From: JBAYVY01 sp041674345
Lineage (GTDB): Bacteria; Planctomycetota; Phycisphaerae; Phycisphaerales; Zrk34
NCBI GenBank assembly: GCA_041674345.1
Contig: JBAYVY010000132.1
Span: 1 to 9,120 of the forward strand
Reading direction: 5' to 3'
Length of the DNA: 9,120 nt
The notes under the pieces are model-generated. The model ran no database searches. It worked only from the letters and a program-made list of their open reading frames with translations, and had not been told where the DNA came from. Below are positions 1 to 5,730 of this stretch, piece by piece. The first letter of the stretch is position 1. Each line of letters starts with the position of its first letter. The position numbers and the translations under genes are program-made.

Positions 1-100
1 AGTCGGAAGTCGGAAGTCGGAAGTCGGAAGTCGGAAGTCGGAAGTCGGAAGTCGGAAGTCGGAAGTCGGAAGTCGGAAGTCGGAAGTCGGAAGTCGGAAG
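1..100. repeat. Perfect 7-bp tandem array (AGTCGGA x14)
   Basis: Fourteen consecutive identical copies of AGTCGGA fill 1-98, followed by a two-base partial unit. The array begins at the first base of the window, so its true left end is not visible. A 7-bp period shifts the reading frame at every unit, which argues against a coding repeat. There are no unique spacers, so it is not CRISPR. It faces a degenerate array of the complementary unit at 121-186. The complete lack of variation implies recent expansion or strong homogenisation. Confidence 0.97.
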
Positions 101-120
101 AATTTTATGCGCGGGTCTTT

Positions 121-186
121 ACTTCCCACTTCCCACTTCCGCCTTCCCACTTTCCTCCCACTTCCGACTTGCGACTTCCCACTTGA
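121..186. repeat. Degenerate heptamer array, inverted relative to 1-100
   Basis: This stretch is built from ACTTCCC, ACTTCCG, CCTTCCC and ACTTGCG units. They are the reverse complement of AGTCGGA with one or two changes, and some units carry 1-2 bp indels. Together with 1-100 and an AT-richer spacer (about 101-120), it makes a long imperfect inverted repeat. The two arms differ in quality: left perfect, right diverged. It ends about 30 bp before the redoxin start codon. Positions 1-217 hold no gene; an in-frame ATG at 107 lies in the spacer and has no ribosome site. Confidence 0.85.
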
Positions 187-217
187 ACATTCCCGAACCC
201 CTCCCTCGGAGCGAACA

Positions 218-745
218 ATGGCCCTCACTCAATCCACCATGATGCCGCTCGGCACACCCGCCCCCGACTTCCATCTGCCCAACGTCCACGGCGGAACCAT
301 CCGCCGCACCTACTAATGGGCAAACCCCTGCTCATCGTCTTCTTATGCAACCACTGTCCCTTCGTCAAACACATCGCCCCGGCCCTCTCGCAATTCGCCC
401 TCGAATATCAACAGCGGGGTCTGGCCGTGCTGGGCATCATGTCCAATGACTTCTCGCAATATCCCGACGATGCCCCCGACAAAATGAAACGCGAAGCCGA
501 CCGGCTGCACTACACCTTCCCCTATCTCTACGACGAAACCCAGAAAGTCGCCCACGCCTACGCCGCCGCTTGCACCCCTGACTTCTTCCTTTTCGACAAA
601 GATCACAAGCTCGTCTATCGAGGCCAATTCGACGAGACCCGCCCCGGCCGCATCAGCTCCGGCAACTACGATTTCACCTCCACCCCCGCCACCGGCAAAG
701 ACCTCCGCGCCGACGACGACGCCTTCCTCGCCAGCCAACCCGTTC
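218..745 (+). pseudogene. Redoxin-family (AhpC/TSA, thioredoxin-like) protein, frameshifted and 3'-truncated
   Basis: The start at 218 has GGAG at 208-211 with a 6-nt spacer. The first 32 codons (MALTQSTMMPLGTPAPDF...) end at TAA 314-316. The protein resumes one frame over at 316 with GKPLLIVFLCNHCPF. Adding one base near 314-316 joins the halves with the spacing I recall for this family, so a single-base deletion is the simplest reading. Seen in the repaired product: the CxxC motif CNHC at about residues 44-47, NDFSQYPDDAPDKMK, FPYLYDETQ, AACTPDFFLF and VYRGQFD. These are hallmarks of the cytosolic redoxin/peroxiredoxin-like family, probably a thiol oxidoreductase. Homology ends at about 744 (LASQPV). 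The usual tail with an IGCNIKW-type motif is missing in all three frames, and the open frame runs on to 912 through antisense of the neighbouring gene. Family is sure; function in this state is doubtful. Confidence 0.85.
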
Positions 746-983
746 GATATTGGCTGATGTTGAGCCGGGCATGCCCCTCACTGTCGGTAACCGCCGAATC
801 GGACTTCGGCGCGAACGGGTCGAGGTGGGGATACCACACCGTAAGACGCACTCCTTCCACCGGCACCCCCGTCGTGGCATGCAGTACCGTGATGTCCACC
901 GGAACATACTGATGGCACCCTGCCGCGATCAACACCAGGAAACTCATTACAACCGCCATCACAAGCATTTTCCATAGTGGCAT
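666..983 (-). CDS. Small lipoprotein with a carboxypeptidase-regulatory-like fold, 3'-truncated
   Basis: The start at 983 is 6 nt after the rhombosortase stop (TAG 990-992), and its AAAGG ribosome site overlaps the end of that gene, so it looks like the third gene of the minus-strand operon. Residues 1-22 are a signal peptide with a lipobox ending in AAGC (Cys23), so it should be lipidated and exported. The mature part (VPVDITVLHATTGVPVEGV, then a run ending VTDSEGHARLNISQY) has the beta-strand pattern of CarboxypepD_reg/transthyretin-like domains: 'attribute of type X, made variable, with a DxxG turn'. Recognisable sequence ends near 746. The last roughly 27 residues, to the stop at 666, are antisense of the redoxin gene, so the true C-terminus is lost. 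No specific function can be assigned; a surface or adhesion role would be a guess. Confidence 0.72.
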   Translation of the reverse strand: MPLWKMLVMAVVMSFLVLIAAGCHQYVPVDITVLHATTGVPVEGVRLTVWYPHLDPFAPKSDSAVTDSEGHARLNISQYRTGWLARKASSSARRSLPVAGVEVKS

Positions 984-989
984 GGACTT

Positions 990-1646
990 CTACCTTTCAT
1001 GTCTTCGCGCCTTCACGCCTTCGTGGCCCATCCTTCCCACACACCCCGCCAACACACCGATCACCGCGCCCACCGCGTGCGCCAGCGGCACCACCGTGAA
1101 ACTCGTGTCGTGTTGCACGAACACAGGTTGACCGACGATCACTTCATAAGTCATCTTCGCCGTCAATCCCGCCAGCGCGATGCCTACCACGCTCATCGTC
1201 GCGTGATCGCGTTTCGCCCACGCGCTTCGCCCGGCCAGCACGCACGCGGCGGTGAACAGGGCCGTGTCGATGCCCGACAGACCGCGATAGACCTCGAACT
1301 GTGGTTGCCATGCGTACACCGTCAGCGAGATCGCCGCCGCGCTCGCCACCACACACATCAAAAATCGTTTCACCGAATACCGACTCACCACCCAGCCCAT
1401 CGACGCGAACATCAGCCCGTCCCACAGCAGATGCTCGAAAGAAAAATGCGTCCAGTGTCCGGTGATGATTCGCCACCATTGCCCCGCCGCGATGTCGGTG
1501 CGCGAAAATTGCAATGCTTCGTTCGCGCCCGCCCCCGGAATGAACGCGATCACGCCCGCAATCATCGTCAAAACCAGCGCGGCCCCGCCGGACCATCCGG
1601 CGGGAGCCGCGCTGTGACGTATCATGATCAGGTTGGCCGTTCGCAT
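990..1646 (-). CDS. rrtA: Rhombosortase (rhomboid-family GlyGly-CTERM protease)
   Basis: A 218-residue polytopic membrane protein of rhomboid type. Visible family marks are GQWWRIITGHWTHFSFEHLL (55-74), the nucleophile motif GLSG with Ser124, and the catalytic His190 in PLAHAVGAVIG. Hydrophobic segments lie at about 21-38, 72-87, 94-112, 127-139, 151-162 and 184-203. The short length and the WWR-x-TGHWxH pattern fit rhombosortase rather than a general rhomboid. These enzymes cleave GlyGly-CTERM proteins in the inner membrane during export to the cell surface. The start at 1646 lies 5 nt after the frame-corrected stop of the VIT-VWA gene, whose C-terminus carries such a signal, so the two are probably translationally coupled. 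An internal Met8 is a weaker alternative start. The C-terminal tail is basic. Confidence 0.88.
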   Translation of the reverse strand: MRTANLIMIRHSAAPAGWSGGAALVLTMIAGVIAFIPGAGANEALQFSRTDIAAGQWWRIITGHWTHFSFEHLLWDGLMFASMGWVVSRYSVKRFLMCVVASAAAISLTVYAWQPQFEVYRGLSGIDTALFTAACVLAGRSAWAKRDHATMSVVGIALAGLTAKMTYEVIVGQPVFVQHDTSFTVVPLAHAVGAVIGVLAGCVGRMGHEGVKARRHER

Positions 1647-1651
1647 GAGTG

Positions 1652-3822
1652 TTACTCACTATCCTGACCATGATCGCGGGACTGCGTCACCCGGTCGCCC
1701 GTGTTCCTTCGCTTCTTCAACCAACCGGCCACACCGATCGCGCCGACCGCCAGGCCGAGCGTCAGCGGATCAATCGCGCCGCCGCCCCCGAACCGCCCCC
1801 GCCCCCGAAGTCCAGGTCCACGCCGTTCGACCGCTGCGTGTTTTGCGGCTGAACCGCCGCCCCCGGAAGTTGTTGCGCCTGTTGCCGCGGCATCGTCCGC
1901 GCATCCGCCACTTCTTTGCTTACATTTCCGGGTGCCGGACCGATGGCTTCGGCGGCTTTGTCGCGCAACCGATCCAATTCACCCGCCAACTTCTCGCCGG
2001 CAGCCCGATCGCGTTCGACACGCAGCGCGTTCTTACGCTGAATGTTCCACCGCTGATATTCCGCGTCGTTTTCCAGCACGATGAACGAGGTGTATTCCGT
2101 GGCGATGGAGTAACCTTCGCCCAGCGTGACGACCTGCGGGATCACGTTCTGCCGCCCCCCGGACGATCCTTCGCCGTCCGCCTGTTTGAGCAGCGAGTCG
2201 ATGCGCTTCCACGCCCACATGCGTTCGATCTGCGGGTTGTCGGCGTTTTTCTCCGGCAGATTCAGCGTGACGCGCTGTTCGATGCGTTGCCCGTTGACTG
2301 TCGCGGTGAGCAGCACGGGCGCGTCACCGGGGTTGCGATAGCGACCATAGACCGTCAGCGGCGCGCCGTGGTAGAGGTTGGGCAGTTGGGCGGGTTCCAC
2401 GTCGTACACATCGCCGCCCTCGAAGGTCAGCTTCACATCGGACGCCGCGGGGTGCATGAGCTTGCGTCGAAACGCCTGCGCCTGCCGGGCGAAGTCATCG
2501 CCGCGCGAGATGAATGCCGCCAGTCCGCCGGTGCGCTCCGCCAGTTGATCGAGCAACGGGCGGTTGACATCGTTGCCCACGCCGATGCAGAACACGCGCA
2601 CACCTTCGGGGCGCTGGGTGATGAGTTGAATCAGTTGGGCGCGTTCGGCTTGCTCGGTCATGCCGTCGGAAAGAATGACGACATTGGTCTGCCGGTCGGC
2701 GTTGTTTTGTGCGTAGCGATAAGCGGCGGCGAGCGCGGGTTTCAGCGACGTGCCGCCCCGCGCCTGCCGCGTGGTCAGAAAATCAGCCGCCTGGCGCTTG
2801 GTTTCATCATTCACCGGCGACAACTGCGAGAACAGCATGGCCGGCTGAACATTGAACGTCATCACCTCGAACCGCTCGCCGTCACCCAGCGCGTTGACGA
2901 ACGCCCTGACCGCATCAATCGACGTGGCGAGTTTGCCGTCGTTCCGCATCGAGCCGCTGATGTCCAGCACGAAGACGTAATCCATCGGAGCGGCTGCTTT
3001 GGCCAGTTCCTCACCGGCGGTCAGCGTCAGCAGAAAGTAGCCGTCCTCCCTGCCCTGTTTGGACGTGATGATGTCGATGCCGGTGTGCGGGCGTTTGATC
3101 TGATAGGCGATCACGACATCGCGGCCCAGGTCGCCGCCGGTCGTTTCCATGCTCGCCTCGGCGAAGTGTTCGGCGTGCCTGGCCACGGCGAACGCTTTGG
3201 GGTGGCTTCCGCTTTCGATGTCGGTGATGGGGATTTCGCTGTTGATGCGCATGGTCATCGAAAAGCGTCCGACGACGGCCGCGTTGACATCCTTGCGGGT
3301 GCTGGTCGCCAGCGGATAGACGTAGGTCGCCCAGGTGCCGTCGGGTTTGAGTTCCTGGCTGTACGTCAATCGCACGCGCTGCTCGGCGGCGGCGGGGATG
3401 GGGAAGATGCGCATCTCGAAAGTGCGGTAATCGACCTGTTCAAGCAACCCGGGGTCGCGGCGTTTTTGTTTGTAGCTGTCGTAGATTTGCCGGGCGCGTT
3501 GTTTTTCGACGACTTCGCCGACCATTTCCCTGCCGTTGATCCACATGCTGAAGCTGGACACCGACGCGCCGCGGGGCACGGGGAATGTGTAAAGCGCCTC
3601 GACCTGTCGTTGCTCGGTGTTGCGGAAGACCTGCTCGATTTCGGTGACGGCCACGCCGTTGTTGAGGGTGACGCGGACATCGTGGCTGACGATTTCCAGC
3701 GCTCCGCCGAACCCGCCGTCGGCGACGAGCAGTCCGGCCCCATGCGCGGCGGGGGCGATGACGGCCGCGCATGCGACCAGCGCGATGCACGTTGCGATCC
3801 AGTGTTGTCGGTTGCGATTCAT
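1652..3822 (-). CDS. Secreted VIT + VWA domain protein with a frameshifted GlyGly-CTERM anchor
   Basis: The start at 3822 (MNRNRQHWIA) has GGAAAGGA upstream and a clear signal peptide ending near residue 28 (AHG|AG). The frame stays open upstream to 3969, but that would bury the signal peptide. Domains: VIT at about 38-160 (FRNTEQRQVEALYTFPVP, IYDSYKQ, DYRTFEMRIFPIP). VWA at about 280-455 with a complete metal site: DISGS 287-291, Thr358 in GGTSL, Asp386 in LSDG. A beta-rich region with YTSFIVLEND near 577-586 follows. A charged linker (about 600-665) then leads to a Gly-rich end. As written, the frame stops at TGA 1762-1764 (686 residues). One extra base in the G-rich tract at 1785-1789 continues it to TAA 1652-1654 (723 residues) and adds the GlyGly-CTERM anchor. 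VIT-VWA proteins bind extracellular partners through divalent metal. The substrate here is unknown; export and processing by the adjacent rhombosortase is inferred. Confidence 0.9.
1703..1789 (-). other. GlyGly-CTERM sorting signal, out of frame with the VIT-VWA ORF
   Basis: Read in the frame whose codons start at 1786, 1783, 1780 and so on, the minus strand gives a glycine run followed by AIDPLTLGLAVGAIGVAG, then WLKKRRN. This is the three-part GlyGly-CTERM signal: a Gly-rich stretch, a short hydrophobic helix and a basic stop. The AIDPLTLG part is especially typical. In the repaired protein it covers about residues 679-707, with a polar tail to 723. Three G5 runs lie between 1785 and about 1806, and the missing base could be in any of them. 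The downstream stop then lies just before the rhombosortase start. Confidence 0.87.
1858..1872 (+). repeat. Copy 1 of the dispersed 15-mer CGCCCCCGGAAGTTG
   Basis: This 15-mer is identical to the one at 5453-5467 and shares its core with copies at 7629-7677. Here it lies antisense inside the low-complexity C-terminal linker of the VIT-VWA gene, where the coding strand reads QQLPGAA. Confidence 0.6.
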
Positions 3823-3960
3823 CGTGATGCGTCCTTTCCAAATGAGCCGGCACCCCGTCGCCGGCAGGTGTGAATGATTTCCAGAACCAGCCCGATACCC
3901 ATGCCCCCCCAACGCGAAACCCATCAGAAGGATCGGTTGCCAGATCATGGTTCGACTCAT
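3819..3960 (-). pseudogene. Possible 46-residue single-span membrane peptide, frameshifted at a G7 run
   Basis: Starting at ATG 3960 (alternatives 3969 and 3948), the frame reads MSRTMIWQPILLMGFALGG. It then meets a run of seven G on the minus strand (3904-3910). With six G the frame continues as MGIGLVLEIIHTCRRRGAG and ends at a TGA that overlaps the ATG of the VIT-VWA gene (ATGA, 3819-3822). The repaired peptide is one hydrophobic helix (about 9-28) followed by CRRR and a polar tail, with the ribosome site of the next gene inside its 3' end. The hydrophobic-then-basic pattern and the stop/start overlap support a real gene. The required base deletion and the weak upstream ribosome site count against it. 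As written, the frame instead runs straight into the VIT-VWA ORF. Confidence 0.42.
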
Positions 3961-3969
3961 TTCACCCAT

Positions 3970-4131
3970 CTCATATCAATCGCCATGCCGGACGACGAAT
4001 CGAATCGCAACTTTAGGTATTACAATGTTTTGCGCGCCACACCGCCGCTGGCGGCTTAGCAATCATCCGAACGCATCTGGACATTGGACGTACATTATGC
4101 GACAATGAATGCACATATCGGAGCGCATGCC
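3970..4131. promoter_or_regulatory. Divergent intergenic region between the minus-strand operon and the sigma-54 activator
   Basis: Both transcription units should start from this roughly 160-nt region, one on each strand. It is locally more AT-rich (about 4011-4030) than the flanking genes. A TACAAT hexamer at 4021-4026 resembles a -10 box on the plus strand but lacks a good -35 partner. A small hairpin (CCGCC/GGCGG) lies near 4052-4064. I found no sigma-54 -24/-12 element and no convincing operator. GGAG at 4120-4123 is the ribosome site for the gene at 4132. Confidence 0.35.
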
Positions 4132-5655
4132 ATGAACAGCGAAACCGCGTTTCTGGACGCCGTCGGCGAGATCGCCTACATCAATCCGTTCACGCCGCGG
4201 CGGCTGGAACTCGAACGGCAACTGCTCGGCGGGACGTTCGTCGAATCGGCGCCCAGCGTCCGGAGGCGCGGCGTGGCGGGCATGGACCCGGTCAACGTCG
4301 ATCGGCTGACCGAACAATGCGCCGCGCTGACCGAGCGGTTGCATCAGCGCTATGCGGGCAAGACGCCGACGCAGGCCCGGTGGGATCGTTACGAAGACCT
4401 GGTGCTGTTCACGCTGTTCTATCTGTTCTGGGAGAAAATCGACACGACCGTTCAAACGATGTGTGCCGGTGACGCCCAGCCAACGGAGCGCAGCAGGCGC
4501 GTGCCGTACTATCGCACATTCAAGGCGAGTTTCGATCGGTGGATGCACCCGTCCGACAAGTGTCCCCCGCCGAACGTCACCGCCGCGCACGCCTTCGCCT
4601 GTTTCCTCCAACTGCGGCGGGCGTTCTTTCACATCTACGAACACCTGGTCGGTTCCTCGCGGCCGATGGTCGAATTGCGCGCCTCGATCTGGCAGTCGAT
4701 TTTCACGCACGACATGAGGCGATACCGGCGGACGCTGTATGACAAACTCGGCAACATTCCGACGCTCATCACCGGGCCGTCGGGCACGGGCAAGGAACTG
4801 GTGGCGCGTGCGGTGGGCATGTCGCGGTACATTCCGTTCGATGAAAAAACGCAGACGTTCGCCGACGATCTGCACGGGGCGGTGCTGTCGCTGAACATTT
4901 CGGCGTTGAGCGGCACACTGGTGGAATCGGAACTGTTCGGCCACCAGCGGGGATCGTTCACGGGCGCGATCGCGGATCGGGCGGGCTGGCTGGAGGTATG
5001 CCGGCCGCTGGGGGCGGTATTTCTCGACGAGATCGGCGACCTTGATCCGAGCATTCAGGTGAAGTTGCTGCGCGTGTTGCAAACGCGCACGTTTCAGCGG
5101 ATCGGTGACACGAAGGACCGGCTGTTCGCGGGGAAGATCATGGCGGCGACGCATGTCGATCTGTCGCAGGCGATGGCGAAGGGGCGATTGCGGGAGGATT
5201 TTTATTATCGTCTGGCGGCGGACCGGATTCACACGCCGGGGTTGGCCGAACAGTTGAAAGATCAGCCGGGCGACATGCGTCTGATGATTTACCACCTGTT
5301 GCGCCGCATCGTCGCCGATGAGGCGGAGTCGCTGGTGGACCAGACGCTGGAAGTGATCGCGCGGGATGTGCCGGCTGATTATGCGTGGCCGGGCAATGTG
5401 CGGGAACTGGAACAGTGTACGCGAAATGTGTTGATCCGTCACAGCTATCGCCCGCCCCCGGAAGTTGCAGACGCGACACCGGCGGCGGTATTGGCGACGG
5501 GCATGGCGGATGGGAAATTCACGGCTGACCAATTGCTGGACCGATATTGCCGGCTGGTTTACGAACAGACCGGCAGCTACGTCGAAACAGCGCGGCGACT
5601 GGGGCTGGACCGCAGAACGGTGCGGGCGAGAGTGGAGCGATGTGGTCAGAAGTGA
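4132..5655 (+). CDS. Sigma-54-dependent transcriptional activator with a novel helical N-terminal region
   Basis: I chose the ATG at 4132 because GGAG lies 8 nt upstream; TTG 4084 and ATG 4105 are in-frame alternatives with poorer sites. Residues 1-205 match no sensor domain I recognise (not receiver, PAS or GAF). They look largely helical, with an aromatic segment at about 91-100 and conserved-looking INPFTPRRLELERQLLGG near 17-34. The AAA+ core spans about 208-435: Walker A GPSGTGKE 215-222, the sigma-54 contact loop as GSFTGA 274-279 (Ser for the usual first Ala), Walker B VFLDEIGD 296-303, REDFYYRL 354-361, and WPGNVREL 419-426. A Fis-type helix-turn-helix ends the protein (YVETARRLGLDRRTVRARV, 483-501). 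It should hydrolyse ATP to open sigma-54 promoters. The input signal is unknown. It lies 75 nt upstream of an exporter gene on the same strand, a possible target. Confidence 0.9.
   Translation: MNSETAFLDAVGEIAYINPFTPRRLELERQLLGGTFVESAPSVRRRGVAGMDPVNVDRLTEQCAALTERLHQRYAGKTPTQARWDRYEDLVLFTLFYLFWEKIDTTVQTMCAGDAQPTERSRRVPYYRTFKASFDRWMHPSDKCPPPNVTAAHAFACFLQLRRAFFHIYEHLVGSSRPMVELRASIWQSIFTHDMRRYRRTLYDKLGNIPTLITGPSGTGKELVARAVGMSRYIPFDEKTQTFADDLHGAVLSLNISALSGTLVESELFGHQRGSFTGAIADRAGWLEVCRPLGAVFLDEIGDLDPSIQVKLLRVLQTRTFQRIGDTKDRLFAGKIMAATHVDLSQAMAKGRLREDFYYRLAADRIHTPGLAEQLKDQPGDMRLMIYHLLRRIVADEAESLVDQTLEVIARDVPADYAWPGNVRELEQCTRNVLIRHSYRPPPEVADATPAAVLATGMADGKFTADQLLDRYCRLVYEQTGSYVETARRLGLDRRTVRARVERCGQK
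5453..5467 (+). repeat. Copy 2 of the dispersed 15-mer CGCCCCCGGAAGTTG
   Basis: It is identical to 1858-1872. It falls in the activator's linker between the AAA+ core and the DNA-binding domain, where it encodes PPPEV (residues 441-445), a place where family members vary. Confidence 0.6.
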
Positions 5656-5671
5656 ATGATTGAATTAGGAT
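5643..5671 (+). promoter_or_regulatory. Weak sigma-70-like promoter candidate for the exporter genes
   Basis: TGGTCA (5643-5648) and TAGGAT (5666-5671) each match 4 of 6 consensus bases and are 17 bp apart. The -35 box lies inside the last codons of the activator gene. In high-GC DNA such matches arise often by chance. Confidence 0.2.
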
Positions 5672-5674
5672 AGG

Positions 5675-5700
5675 GGGCTGCGATTTCGGGGCAGCAGCCC
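5675..5700 (+). terminator. 7-bp GC hairpin between the activator and TolC genes
   Basis: GGGCTGC (5675-5681) pairs perfectly with GCAGCCC (5694-5700) across a 12-nt loop, 19 nt after the activator stop. No T tract follows, so it is not a classical intrinsic terminator. It could weaken read-through, protect the 3' end, or lie in the leader of the next gene. Confidence 0.4.
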
Positions 5701-5730
5701 GCTTACCGCTTACGCCCAGTGGAGGCGCCG

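Noticed and set aside
1..186. CRISPR array
   Set aside because: The repeats are 7 bp and contiguous, with no unique spacers and no cas genes nearby.
316..912. Independent 198-residue gene starting at ATG 316
   Set aside because: It starts in the middle of the redoxin fold and has no ribosome site; its last 56 codons are antisense of the lipoprotein gene.
1785..1806. Programmed -1 ribosomal frameshift making the anchored protein
   Set aside because: No standard slippery heptamer in the right phase and no obvious downstream pseudoknot; a G-run indel explains it more simply. Kept only as an alternative under the frameshift finding.
1624..3873. Long plus-strand open frame (749 codons) opposite the VIT-VWA gene
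   Set aside because: It is the antisense of a gene with clear signal peptide, VIT and VWA motifs. Its translation is rich in Arg, His and Asp with no domain, and high-GC codon bias creates such mirror frames.
3823..3969. N-terminal extension of the VIT-VWA protein starting at 3969
   Set aside because: It would place 49 residues before a clear signal peptide, while ATG 3822 has a good ribosome site.
4063..5532. 489-codon minus-strand frame opposite the sigma-54 activator
   Set aside because: Antisense of the Walker A, GSFTGA and Walker B coding region; Arg/His/Pro-rich product with no motif or ribosome site.
5656..5730. Sigma-54 -24/-12 promoter in front of the exporter genes
   Set aside because: No GG-N10-GC element resembling TGGCACG-N4-TTGC was found here or in 3970-4131.
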